Assembly (NCBI RefSeq): GCF_000241485.1
Contig: NZ_JH584241.1
Span: forward strand, 1,706,988 to 1,770,987
Source of the DNA: Sphingomonas sp. PAMC 26605
GTDB lineage: Bacteria > Pseudomonadota > Alphaproteobacteria > Sphingomonadales > Sphingomonadaceae
Direction of reading: 5' to 3'
Length of the DNA: 64,000 nucleotides
How positions within the stretch are numbered: the first letter of the stretch is position 1; every line of letters starts with the position of its first letter. Positions 27,201 to 37,323 of the stretch are shown here, one piece after another. Both the position numbers and the translations under genes were made by a program. The notes under the pieces are model-generated. The model did no database searches. It saw only the letters and a program-made list of their open reading frames with translations, and was not told the origin of the DNA.

Positions 27201-27425
27201 GACGACGATGTCGTCGGGATTGAGCACTTCGGGGACGGCGTTGGTCGCAGTCGCGCCCTTTTCAAGCGTCGGTGTGCCGGGCGCGGTATCGGCCTGCGGC
27301 GTGCCCTGCTGCGCGGCGACGGGCGCCGCTTGTGCAAAGGCGGCTTGTGGAAGCGCGAGCCCTGCGGCGAGCGCGATGACGGAAGCCGAGCGAATATAGG
27401 CCGGCGCGTAACGATAGGTCTTCAT
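24225..27425 (-). CDS. TonB-dependent receptor of the carbohydrate locus
   Basis: A 1066-residue outer-membrane receptor with signal peptide (ASVIALAAGLALPQAAFAQ), TonB-box-like DIVVTGVRASLERSIAIKR, plug segments ISAEDIGKFPDTNLAESLQR and ITGVSIDRVNGQGAQVTVRG, and a barrel ending FLFGARYRF. This is the large CUT-locus receptor type that, in Caulobacter and Xanthomonas relatives, often takes up plant oligosaccharides. Proximity to LacI, a GPH symporter and GH3 supports a glucoside substrate. A candidate LacI operator lies 93 bp upstream of the ATG. It leads the SapC-cupin-halogenase unit. Confidence 0.92.
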   Translation of the reverse strand: MKTYRYAPAYIRSASVIALAAGLALPQAAFAQAAPVAAQQGTPQADTAPGTPTLEKGATATNAVPEVLNPDDIVVTGVRASLERSIAIKRNSTGIVDAISAEDIGKFPDTNLAESLQRITGVSIDRVNGQGAQVTVRGFGPSFNLVTLNGRTLASSYAQTVGGDESADGTVGVTRSFDFSNLASEGVKTLEVYKTGRAAVPSGGIGATINVVTRRPLDSKTSGFNGSLGGKLNYDTSASDCVDCGSVVTPEITGLASWSNPDQTFGVSLFGSYQQRHFSTVSATSNDWNIKTLADFLNPSNGFVNAATKINNKPADPNQLVSVPNDSRYHFSDDKYERLNGQAIVQFKPTDALTITADALYARTLQEEQRSDESNWFNRPFDVVTFDSNKAVATTTYLHETIAGVKDAGFEQQARAQKNQLEDYGLNAKWDIAPNLTLSIDGHYGKSSVLPNNPNGTSSTLVGLGANVIAAHSVDYSGAIPVQDIVINDSTLPGGNHNGVLDVNDVGSSIARTYTTSQKQKVKEIRADLGWDLGGGSRFDFGGLYRDTDTNQQLVSTQQTLGNWSVDFPGDVQKIAPGVLQQFCLLCKFNSYDPKASGANLIAFRGDTLALYNALSPAYAKAGNAISITASQNNTVKETIYAGYAQVTWKGAIAGHDASLVAGGRYEHTKEEAISLQAVPNAIAWVADNDFTISVGATPQTLVSRGSYDNILPSFDFQVELKRNLIGRFSASRTIARPNYDNLFASTSVFAPGRPTAIGGVATANTGNTNLAPLISDNIDLSFEYYFKPDSYFSAGFFDKRVHNFIGTGQSNGTLFGLRDPSSGAAGTTSGAAKAALGALGADISDVNLFTYSALLQRDGAAAAAAQFNAHYSAVTKTVDQNFVNQVLSAVDLNGTAADPLYNFTISRPINNKDAEIYGFEIAGQYFFGRTGVGVSASFTYVKGDVGFNNGGDPNIDQFALTGLSNTANATLIYDKHGISARLSYNWRDKFLSALNRDSYKNPVYTKPFGQLDMNISYDLNKNIALSLEAINLTNSSLRTYGRSETNVWFAQELQRRFLFGARYRF

Positions 27426-27500
27426 GGGACCCCCCCCTGCATATGCGCGGCCTTATCTGGCCGCTCTGTTGAGATGCCGACCCCCTGTTAGACCAGCCCG

Positions 27501-27512
27501 GATAGCGCTATC
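27501..27512. promoter_or_regulatory. Palindrome GATAGCGCTATC near the TonB receptor promoter
   Basis: A perfect 12-bp palindrome with an AGCGCT core typical of some LacI-family operators, 76 bp upstream of the receptor ATG and close to where a -10 would fall after the TTGACA at 27532-27527 (minus strand). A related 8-bp palindrome AAGCGCTT lies at 27628-27635. Either could bind the second LacI protein of the locus. Confidence 0.4.
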
Positions 27513-27517
27513 GCATT

Positions 27518-27531
27518 GTCCTACGTTGTCA
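27518..27531. promoter_or_regulatory. Candidate LacI operator, receptor copy
   Basis: Aligned with TGTCAACGTTGTCA at 30067-30080, this site matches 10 of 14 positions, with the right half ACGTTGTCA identical. On the minus strand the same bases supply a TTGACA -35 (27532-27527) for the receptor, so binding would block RNA polymerase. The overlap with a promoter consensus is also why the match needs care. Confidence 0.45.
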
Positions 27532-27719
27532 AGATAATTCTCGGTTCGGCCCTATTGTTTCGGCCGCTCCCCGGCCGCTTCTTCCACGATCGAACCGAGC
27601 CTGAAAAGTAGGATCATAAGCTAGATTAAGCGCTTTTGTGAGTTTCGGGATTCGCGCGGCGGCGGCGCGCTTTCGACCGGTGTGCCTGCCAAACCTCTAC
27701 GATCGGCCGGCATACGCGA

Positions 27720-27733
27720 TGTCAACGCAATCA
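27720..27733. promoter_or_regulatory. Candidate LacI operator, lacI copy
   Basis: TGTCAACGCAATCA matches the site at 30067-30080 at 11 of 14 positions (left eight identical) and lies 61 bp before the lacI ATG, a position suited to autoregulation. The rest of the 369-bp gap 27426-27794 holds no gene. Confidence 0.45.
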
Positions 27734-27794
27734 TACCCTCTGGCGCTGCGCCGATCGATCTGGTCTATTCGAGCTTAAACCGGGTTGGGGCGAG

Positions 27795-28805
27795 ATGAAG
27801 CGAACGACGATTGTCGATGTGGGGCGGCTGGCGGGCGTGTCGGCCAAGACGGTCTCGCGCGTGCTCAACGGCGAGCCGCATGTCAGCGCCGATGTGCAGC
27901 AACGCGTCCGAGCCGCTGCGGATACGCTCGATTACCACCCCAACGTCTTCGCGCAGGCGCTGGTGCGGCGCAAATCGAACATGATCGGGCTGGTCTATGA
28001 GAACCCCAGCCCGAGCTATGTCGTCGAATTGCAGCGCGGCGTGCTCGAGCGACTGACTGCCGAGCGCTATCGGCTGGTGGTGATCCCGATCCGCTCGGTA
28101 CAGGAAAATGCGAGCGAGGTCGTCGGCCTGCTGCGCTCCGCGGCGCTCGACGGCGTCGTGCTTGCGCCGCCGGCGTCGGACCATCCGCTGATTCTCAAAC
28201 AGTTGCACGAAGCGCGGATCTATTGCGCGCGGATCGCGCCGACGCGGATGATCGATGCCGCGCCGAGCAATCTGGTCGATGACGTCGCCGCCGCGCGCGA
28301 GATCGCCGCCTATGTCATCGGGCTCGGCCACCGCGACATGGCGATCATCCGCGGCGACGCGACGCACCCGTCGAGCGAGGCGCGGATGCTCGGCTATACC
28401 CAGGCGTTCCATCAGGCCGGGCTCGAGCTCAAGTTCGACCGGATCGAGCCGGGTCTGTTCACCTTCGATAGCGGGCTGGCGGCGGCGCGGCATATCCTCG
28501 CGCGGCCTGATCGACCGACCGCGATCCTCGCGCAGAATGACGACATGGCGGTCGGTGCGATGATGGCGGCGCGTGAATTCGGGCTGTCGATCCCCGACGA
28601 CCTTTCGGTCGCCGGGTTCGACGATTCGGAGGTGTCGCGGATCACCTGGCCGCGGCTGACGACGGTGCGACAGCCGGTGTTCGAGATGGCGGTCGCGGCG
28701 ACCGAGATGGTCATCGCACAGCTCGAGGAACGCGAGCCGGTCCGCCGGCTCGTCCACCCGCACACGCTGCTCGTTCGCGAGTCCACCGCGCCGCCGCGCG
28801 CGTGA
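27795..28805 (+). CDS. LacI family transcriptional regulator
   Basis: A 336-residue repressor: N-terminal helix-turn-helix TTIVDVGRLAGVSAKTVSRVL with hinge YHPNVFAQALVRRKSNMIG, then a periplasmic-binding-protein-like sensor domain (DGVVLAPP, FDDSEVSRITWPRLTTVRQP). It is divergent from the TonB receptor and overlaps the sugar transporter gene by 4 bp, so it likely controls receptor, transporter and GH3 genes through the repeated 14-bp sites described here. The effector is unknown, perhaps a glucoside or its breakdown product. Confidence 0.92.
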   Translation: MKRTTIVDVGRLAGVSAKTVSRVLNGEPHVSADVQQRVRAAADTLDYHPNVFAQALVRRKSNMIGLVYENPSPSYVVELQRGVLERLTAERYRLVVIPIRSVQENASEVVGLLRSAALDGVVLAPPASDHPLILKQLHEARIYCARIAPTRMIDAAPSNLVDDVAAAREIAAYVIGLGHRDMAIIRGDATHPSSEARMLGYTQAFHQAGLELKFDRIEPGLFTFDSGLAAARHILARPDRPTAILAQNDDMAVGAMMAAREFGLSIPDDLSVAGFDDSEVSRITWPRLTTVRQPVFEMAVAATEMVIAQLEEREPVRRLVHPHTLLVRESTAPPRA

Positions 28806-30058
28806 TGCTGCGGCGCTTCGAGGCGGCCTGCTATGCCGCGGGCGATCTCGGCTTCAACTTCGTGTGGCAGTCGATCGAGCTTTACCTGTTGTTCTATTAC
28901 ATCCGCGGGCTCGGCATCGCGCCGGCGGTGGCATCGGGAATCTTCCTCGCCGGGGCGGCGGTCGATTGGCTGACCGATCCGGTGATCGGCGCGGTCGCCG
29001 ACCGGCTGGCGCCGCGGGTTCCGTTGCGCGCTTGGGTCTCGATCGGCGGACCGCTCTCGGTCGTCATGCTGTGTCTCGCGTTCGCGCCGCCGCCGGTGCC
29101 CGCGGCATGGGTTCCGGGCTATGCGCTCGCCACCTATCTCGCGCTGCGATTCTTCTACGGCCTGGGCAACATTCCGTATGCCGCACTGACCGCGCGGCTG
29201 TCGCCCGATCCGGCGGATCATCTGCGGCTGACCGGCGCGCGGATGCAGGGCGCCGCGCTTGGCGGGCTGATCGCGGCGCTGACCTATGCACTGCTCCCGG
29301 CGGATCGCGGCGGCGGCGCGGATTTCCGCCTGGGCGCGCTGATCCTCGCCGGGCTCGCCATGCCGGCGTTCTTCGCGACAAGCTTCGGCACGCGCGAACG
29401 CGTCTTGCCGCGCAGCGGGCCGCCGCGGCCGCTGGGCGAGGCGGTGGCGGCGATGGCGGCGCTGCTGCGGCGATCGGCCGCGCTGCGCCGGCTGATCGTG
29501 ACGATCGTCATGGTCGGTCTGACGGTGACCTTGATCAACAAGTCGCTGCTGTTCCTGTTCGAGCAGGTCGGCGCGCCGCGGCTCGGCTATTTCGTCGCGC
29601 TGGTCCCCGCGCTGTCGCTGTTGCTGACTGCGCCGTTATGGGCGCGCCTGGCGATCCGCAGCGGGCAAATCCGCACGCTGCGGATCGCGGCGGTGGCGGT
29701 GTTGGTGATGGCCGTGCTGGCGCTGATCGGACGCGACGTCGCCACCGCGCTGTTGTGCATCACGCTGGCGATCATCGCCGGGCAGGGCATGTCGGTGATG
29801 TTCTGGTCGCTCGTGCCCGCAACCGTCGCGTCGTGCGAAATCTCCGATCAGGACGCAGGCTATGCGGTGCGGGTCTATGCGATGGCGACGATCGCGCGCA
29901 AGCTCGCCCAGGCGCTCGCCCCGCAAGCGATCGCCCTGGCGCTGGTGTTGCCCGACGGCGCGCTGCTCGTGACGATCGCCTGCGTCGCGGCGATGACGCT
30001 GCTGACGGTGCTGTTTTACCCGCCAATAGGGCCATCGCACCCCCACGCCGCGGCTTGA
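28802..30058 (+). CDS. GPH-type sugar:cation symporter (MFS)
   Basis: A 418-residue inner-membrane transporter. The N-terminus CYAAGDLGFNFVWQSIELYL and loop DWLTDPVIGAVADR are characteristic of the glycoside-pentoside-hexuronide family; about 12 hydrophobic segments are seen. The GTG at 28802 overlaps the lacI stop (GTGA), and an ATG follows immediately at 28805; either could be used. It probably imports the oligosaccharide taken into the periplasm by the TonB receptor, or the glucose freed by GH3. Confidence 0.88.
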   Translation: MMLRRFEAACYAAGDLGFNFVWQSIELYLLFYYIRGLGIAPAVASGIFLAGAAVDWLTDPVIGAVADRLAPRVPLRAWVSIGGPLSVVMLCLAFAPPPVPAAWVPGYALATYLALRFFYGLGNIPYAALTARLSPDPADHLRLTGARMQGAALGGLIAALTYALLPADRGGGADFRLGALILAGLAMPAFFATSFGTRERVLPRSGPPRPLGEAVAAMAALLRRSAALRRLIVTIVMVGLTVTLINKSLLFLFEQVGAPRLGYFVALVPALSLLLTAPLWARLAIRSGQIRTLRIAAVAVLVMAVLALIGRDVATALLCITLAIIAGQGMSVMFWSLVPATVASCEISDQDAGYAVRVYAMATIARKLAQALAPQAIALALVLPDGALLVTIACVAAMTLLTVLFYPPIGPSHPHAAA

Positions 30059-30080
30059 CAGCGTCGTGTCAACGTTGTCA
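30055..30080 (+). promoter_or_regulatory. GH3 promoter region with LacI-type operator
   Basis: TTGACA at 30055-30060 (overlapping the transporter stop) is followed by TGTCAACGTTGTCA at 30067-30080, whose centre CAACGTTG is a perfect palindrome. The operator would lie in the -35/-10 spacer. A -10 box is not obvious. This is the best of the three copies and sits 70 bp before the GH3 ATG. Confidence 0.5.
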
Positions 30081-30149
30081 ATGCGACGGCGCGGGAGGAT
30101 GGGGCTGCGGTGGGGCCGGCTTACATCGTCGACGAGCGATGGAGGGGAT

Positions 30150-32660
<2,511 letters not shown>

Positions 32661-32670
32661 GCCGCCCCGG

Positions 32671-33729
32671 CTAGCCGGCGCGCGGCGGTGCGTCGGATTC
32701 GCGGCGGATCAGCGCATACTCGATCTGGACGTGCGGCTCGGCGATCTCGCCGAGCGTCGCGCTGCGGTCGAGCCGCAACGCTTCGACCAGCAATTCGACC
32801 GCCATCCGCGCCATATCGGTGACGGGCTGGCGGATCGTGGTGAGTTCGGGCCAGATCGTCGTCGCGAGCGCCGAATCGTCGAAGCCGACCACGGCGAGGT
32901 CGCCCGGCACGTCGAGCCCGCGACGATGTGCGACGGCAATCGCGGCGGCGGCCATATCGTCGTTCGCCGCGAAGATCGCGGTCGGCCGTTCGGGAAGGTC
33001 GAGCAGGCGTTCGGCGGCCTCGAGCCCCGAGCGATAGGTGAACAGCCCGTCGGCGATCAGCGCAGGCTCCGCCGGCAAGCCGAGATCGACCAGCGCGGCG
33101 CGATACCCTTCGAGCCGCTCGGCGCTCGCGCTCTGGTTGGGCGCGCCGGTGATGAAGCCGATCCGGCGGTGCCCGAGCTCGCCGAGATGCCGCGTCATGT
33201 CATACGCGGCGTGGCGGTCGTCGATGCTCACCGACAGCGCCCAGCCCGGCGCGCGCCCGGTCGAGATCGCCACCACCGGGATGTCGCGCTCGTGCAGCGC
33301 TTCGAGCACCAGCGCCGAATCGCACAGCGGCGGCGGCAGGATGATGCCGTCGATCCGCCCGCGCGTGAGATGCTCGATCGCGGCGATCTCGGTGCCGGGC
33401 TCGCATTTCTCGATCAGGATCTGAACGGTTTGCCGACTTGCTTGATCGAGACAACCGATCAGGAACTCGCTGAAATAGAAGAAGCTGGGATTGGTATGGA
33501 GCACGCCGATCCGCACGTCCTCGCCGCCCGCCAGCATCCGCGCGGCGGCGTTGGGGGCGTAGTTGAGCGCGACGATCGCGGCCTCGACGCGTTCGCGCGT
33601 CGCGGGACGGACGCTGCTTTTGTCGTTGATGACGCGCGAGACCGTCATCGGTGAGACACCGGCGTGCGCCGCGACGTCGCTGACCGTCGGGACATTGTGT
33701 TGGCGGCGTGAGCTGCGGGGTTCCTTCAT
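32671..33729 (-). CDS. Second LacI family transcriptional regulator
   Basis: A 352-residue repressor with HTH VPTVSDVAAHAGVSPMTVSRVI, hinge YAPNAAARMLAGG and a ligand-binding domain (DGIILPPP, GFDDSALATTIWPELTTIRQP). It is convergent with GH3 (10 bp apart), an unusual place for a regulator of that gene, so it may control the AGCGCT-type palindromes near 27.5 kb or genes outside the window. The upstream gap 33730-33863 contains no clear operator. Confidence 0.9.
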   Translation of the reverse strand: MKEPRSSRRQHNVPTVSDVAAHAGVSPMTVSRVINDKSSVRPATRERVEAAIVALNYAPNAAARMLAGGEDVRIGVLHTNPSFFYFSEFLIGCLDQASRQTVQILIEKCEPGTEIAAIEHLTRGRIDGIILPPPLCDSALVLEALHERDIPVVAISTGRAPGWALSVSIDDRHAAYDMTRHLGELGHRRIGFITGAPNQSASAERLEGYRAALVDLGLPAEPALIADGLFTYRSGLEAAERLLDLPERPTAIFAANDDMAAAAIAVAHRRGLDVPGDLAVVGFDDSALATTIWPELTTIRQPVTDMARMAVELLVEALRLDRSATLGEIAEPHVQIEYALIRRESDAPPRAG

Positions 33730-33863
33730 TCGGGTCCTTTCGCGCTAACCCTATGGCCTAGCGGTGCCATGCGGCAAGTCGCAGTTACGCGGGGGTCGGC
33801 AAAGCGCTCGAGCAATGTCGATCGCGCTTGCTCCACCCCCGTTCAATCGGGCATGCGCTCCCG

Positions 33864-35315
33864 ATGACGTTTCAGGTCGATATGGGCCTCGACGCGGGCG
33901 GCGCTTCCGTTCCGATCGATCTCGAAGAATTGCTGGCGACGCGCTTGCTCGTGCAGGGCAATTCGGGCTCGGGAAAGTCGCATCTGCTGCGCCGGCTGCT
34001 CGAACGCAGCGCCGGGCAGGTGCAGCAGGTCATCATCGACCCCGAAGGCGACTTCGTCACGCTCGGCGAGAAATACGGTCATATCGCGATCTCCGCGGCG
34101 GATTATTCGGTCGCCGAGGTCGCGCGCTTTGGCCAGCGCATCCGCGAGCATCGCACTTCGGTCGTGCTCGATCTCGAGGGGCTCGAGATGGAAGGGCAGA
34201 TGCGCTGCGCCGCGGCGTTTTTGGGCGCGATGTTCGATGCGCCCCGCGAGCATTGGTATCCAGCGCTCGTCGTGGTCGACGAGGCGCAGGTGTTCGCGCC
34301 GTCGATGGGCGCCGAGGTGACCGAGGAGGTCCGCCGTGCCTCGCTCGGCGCGATGACCAATCTGATGTGCCGTGGGCGCAAGCGCGGCTTGGCCGGGATC
34401 ATCGCGACGCAGCGGCTTGCCAAGCTTGCCAAGAACGTCGCGGCCGAGGCGTCGAACTTCCTGATGGGGCGCACCTTTCTCGACATCGATATGGCGCGCG
34501 CCGCCGATCTGCTCGGGATGGAGCGCCGCCAGGCCGAGCAGATCCGCGATCTACCGCGCGGCACCTTCCTTGCGCTCGGGCCTGCCGTGTGCCGGCGGCC
34601 GATCGCGATCAAGGTCGGGTCGGTCGAGACCGGCTCGCGTGGCGGCGGCCCGGTGCTGACCCCGCTGCCGCAACCGCAGGCGAGCGACATGCGGCAATTC
34701 CTTTTCGCCGAGATGGAAGAGCCGGTGCGCCCGCCGCCCCCGCCGCCGCGTCCTGCGCCGGCCGAATATGTGCTCGACCAGATCGAGACCGTGCCGACGT
34801 CCGAGCCGGCGCGCGACGTTCCCAAGCGCGATCCCGAGGAACTCGCGCGCGTCGTCACCGATGTGCTGCGCGCGATCGTCGAGGATCGCGATTCGAGCAC
34901 GCGGCCGGCCGCGGTGCTGTATCAGGATTTCCAGGTGCGCTGCCGCATGGTCGGCGTGCATCCGGCACCACTATCGTCGTCGGGCTTCTCGCGGCGGCTC
35001 GCGGCGGCGCGTGCGGGCATTTTCGACGGGCTCGACGGCGAATGGGCCGAGGCGATCGCGATCGCGCACGATCTGCCCGACGAGATGCTCGGCTGCTTCC
35101 TGCTGATCGCACGTGCGGCACGCGAGGGACTGCCCGCGCCGACCGACGAGGACATCGCGCAGACCTACGGCACCAGTTCACTCGGCCGGGCGCGGCGCGT
35201 GATCGGTTATATCGAGGGGCGCAACCTGTTGGTAACGCGCGTCGATCTGTCAGGAAAGCGCTCGCTGACGATTCCCGCTCTGGGATGGACGACCGCGGCG
35301 GCCGACGCCGCATGA
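33864..35315 (+). CDS. HerA-like ATPase (DUF87)
   Basis: A 483-residue AAA+-type ATPase of the HerA/FtsK superfamily: Walker A GNSGSGKS (32-39), Walker B PALVVVDEAQ, and sensor-like GIIATQRLAKLAKN. Residues about 275-310 are proline-rich, and the C-terminal domain resembles no known module. HerA proteins translocate DNA, but this sphingomonad type has no NurA neighbour and its role is unknown. ATG 33864 is chosen from two close candidates (also 33828). A TonB-like gene follows 62 bp downstream. Confidence 0.82.
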   Translation: MTFQVDMGLDAGGASVPIDLEELLATRLLVQGNSGSGKSHLLRRLLERSAGQVQQVIIDPEGDFVTLGEKYGHIAISAADYSVAEVARFGQRIREHRTSVVLDLEGLEMEGQMRCAAAFLGAMFDAPREHWYPALVVVDEAQVFAPSMGAEVTEEVRRASLGAMTNLMCRGRKRGLAGIIATQRLAKLAKNVAAEASNFLMGRTFLDIDMARAADLLGMERRQAEQIRDLPRGTFLALGPAVCRRPIAIKVGSVETGSRGGGPVLTPLPQPQASDMRQFLFAEMEEPVRPPPPPPRPAPAEYVLDQIETVPTSEPARDVPKRDPEELARVVTDVLRAIVEDRDSSTRPAAVLYQDFQVRCRMVGVHPAPLSSSGFSRRLAAARAGIFDGLDGEWAEAIAIAHDLPDEMLGCFLLIARAAREGLPAPTDEDIAQTYGTSSLGRARRVIGYIEGRNLLVTRVDLSGKRSLTIPALGWTTAAADAA

Positions 35316-35377
35316 CAAAGCGTTCAGATCGCGCGCAACCTGTTGCAGCGCGACACGGCGCAGCCTAGGGGCGCTCG

Positions 35378-36115
35378 ATGGCATCGGCCTCCTATCAGTC
35401 AAGCTCGGAGCGCGGCCGGGTCCGCGGGATCGTGTTCGCGCTCGTCGTCGAGGCGCTGGTTGGATTGCTGCTGCTACAACTTGGCACGGGCGTGTTCACC
35501 AAGGTCGAAAAGCAGTCCAAGCTTACCACCTTCGACGTCCGCCCGATCGGTCCGCCGAAGGAGAAAGCCGCGGCCAAGACCCAGGTCAAACAGCAACAGA
35601 AGAAGGTGGTGACCACCGCTTCGGCCGCTCCGCCGCCGCCGACCGTCCCGCCTCTTCCGAAAGCGCCGCTCCCCTCGAAGCTGATCCAGCTCAGCCCGCA
35701 GGATTTCGCCGCGTCGGATATCGGCAAGATCCCCTCGGCCAAGGGCGAGGGCAGCGGCGAGGGCACCGGCAAGGACAGCGTCGCGGCGTACGGCCCGGGC
35801 GAGGGCCCCGGCGGCGGCTCGCTCTACAATGCCGAATGGTATCGCGAGCCGAGCGATGCCGAGCTCAAGCCGTACATGCAGGAATATACGCATGGCGACG
35901 GCGGCTGGGCGATGATCGCGTGCAAGACCGCGCCCGATTATCATGTCGAGAATTGCCGCTCGCTCGACGAGTCGCCCCCAGGCGGCGGCCTGTCGCGCGC
36001 GCTACGGCTGGCGGCGTGGCAGTTCCGCGTGCGGCCGCCGCGCGTCAACGGCAAGCCGATCATCGGCGCGTGGGTGCGGATCCGCTTCGACCTAATCTCC
36101 GGATTCAGGAAGTAG
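35378..36115 (+). CDS. TonB-like envelope protein
   Basis: A 245-residue protein with one N-terminal membrane segment (about 17-38), a basic, proline-rich stalk (PPPPTVPPLPKAPLP), a Gly-rich linker, and a C-terminal domain ending AWQFRVRPPRVNGKPIIGAWVRIRFDL, which resembles the TonB C-terminal fold. Two cysteines (CKTAPDYHVENC) may form a disulfide. No ExbB/ExbD gene adjoins it, so whether it energises receptors is unclear; it may serve another envelope role. Its 3' end overlaps the convergent thioesterase by 11 bp. Confidence 0.65.
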   Translation: MASASYQSSSERGRVRGIVFALVVEALVGLLLLQLGTGVFTKVEKQSKLTTFDVRPIGPPKEKAAAKTQVKQQQKKVVTTASAAPPPPTVPPLPKAPLPSKLIQLSPQDFAASDIGKIPSAKGEGSGEGTGKDSVAAYGPGEGPGGGSLYNAEWYREPSDAELKPYMQEYTHGDGGWAMIACKTAPDYHVENCRSLDESPPGGGLSRALRLAAWQFRVRPPRVNGKPIIGAWVRIRFDLISGFRK

Positions 36116-36536
36116 CGGGCAACGCCTCGAGATAGGCGCGCACATCGTCGGCGATCGCGCGCGGCGTGCCGGTCGGCAGATCGACGTTGACGATCGTCAT
36201 GTCGATCGTCGTGTGTAGCGCGCCCGTTTCGGCATGGCAGAGCTCGAAACGCTGCGTCAGGCTTGACGAGCCGATCCGCGTGATCCGCACGAACGCCTCG
36301 ATCGTGTCGCCCCAGACGAACGGCTTGAGATAGTCGATCGCGGTGTGGCGGACGTGAAATTCGGTTTCGGTCCACGCCGCGCCGAGCGCCGCCCCGATCC
36401 CGGTCCAGTCCCAGAAATCGGTCGCCGCGACATCGGCATATTCGAGATAGCGCGAGTTGAATACGACCTTCTGGCCGTCGATCTCGGCATAGCGGACCTT
36501 GAAGCGGGTCGAGAAAGCGAAGTCGGGACGGGTCAT
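36105..36536 (-). CDS. Acyl-CoA thioesterase, 4HBT hotdog family
   Basis: A 143-residue hotdog-fold thioesterase: VRYAEIDGQKVVFNSRYLEYAD is the family active-site block (YbgC-like, Asp in the DGQ turn where 4HBT enzymes have D17), and YLKPFVWGDTIEAFVRI follows. ATG 36536 shares one base with the TauE/SafE stop, so the two are co-translated. Substrate chain length cannot be read from the sequence. Confidence 0.88.
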   Translation of the reverse strand: MTRPDFAFSTRFKVRYAEIDGQKVVFNSRYLEYADVAATDFWDWTGIGAALGAAWTETEFHVRHTAIDYLKPFVWGDTIEAFVRITRIGSSSLTQRFELCHAETGALHTTIDMTIVNVDLPTGTPRAIADDVRAYLEALPATS

Positions 36537-37312
36537 CAGAACAGCAACTTCAGGCCGACCGCGGCGAGTACCGCAGCGAGGATGGGGGTGAGGAACCGGT
36601 CGGACACGCGGCTCGCGATCAAGCTGCCGACGATGATCCCGGGGATCGAGCCGATCAGCAGCGAGACGAGCAGCGCGCCGTCGACCGAGCCAAGGATCCA
36701 ATGCCCGATCCCGCCGAGCAGCGTCAACGGCACCGCGTGCGCGATGTCCGAGCCGACCAGCCGGTTGACCGGCATCAGCGGGTACAGGATCAGCAGCGCG
36801 GTCATGCCGAGCGCGCCCGCGCCGACCGAGGTCAGCGAGACGAGCACGCCGAGCACCACGCCCAGCACCACCGTCAGGCTCGCAAGCCGGTTCGGGCTGA
36901 CCGTGCCGAGCCGCGCCTTGAGCGCCGCGACGATGCGCGCGCGGAAGATCGTCGCGACGCCCGACACGAGCAGCGTGATGCCGAGCGAGACCGAGATTAC
37001 GTGACCAGTCTTGGTCGATTGCTCGCCGGCGTAATGGAGGATGACGAGCGTGAGCAGCGCGGCCGGCACGCTTCCCGTCGCGAGCCGTCGCACGACGATC
37101 CAGTCGACCGTGCCGCGCCAGCCATGCACCGTCGTGCCGACAGTCTTGGTGGCGGACGCATAGAGCAGATCGGTGCCGACCGCGGTCGCCGGGTGGAAAC
37201 CGAAGGCGAGCACCAGCAGCGGCGTCATCAGCGAGCCGCCGCCGACCCCGGTCAGCCCGACGAGCAGGCCGACGAGCACGCCGGCCACCGAATACAGCGG
37301 ATTGATCTCCAT
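36536..37312 (-). CDS. TauE/SafE family permease
   Basis: A 258-residue inner-membrane protein with 7-8 hydrophobic segments; LLVGLTGVGGGSLMTPLLVL and SLTSVGAGALGMTALLILYP are the paired internal repeats of TauE/SafE (DUF81) proteins. The family includes exporters of sulfite or organosulfonates; the substrate here is unknown. It sits between the aminotransferase and the thioesterase on the minus strand, 11 bp after the former. Confidence 0.87.
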   Translation of the reverse strand: MEINPLYSVAGVLVGLLVGLTGVGGGSLMTPLLVLAFGFHPATAVGTDLLYASATKTVGTTVHGWRGTVDWIVVRRLATGSVPAALLTLVILHYAGEQSTKTGHVISVSLGITLLVSGVATIFRARIVAALKARLGTVSPNRLASLTVVLGVVLGVLVSLTSVGAGALGMTALLILYPLMPVNRLVGSDIAHAVPLTLLGGIGHWILGSVDGALLVSLLIGSIPGIIVGSLIASRVSDRFLTPILAAVLAAVGLKLLF

Positions 37313-37323
37313 TATCGGGGCGG

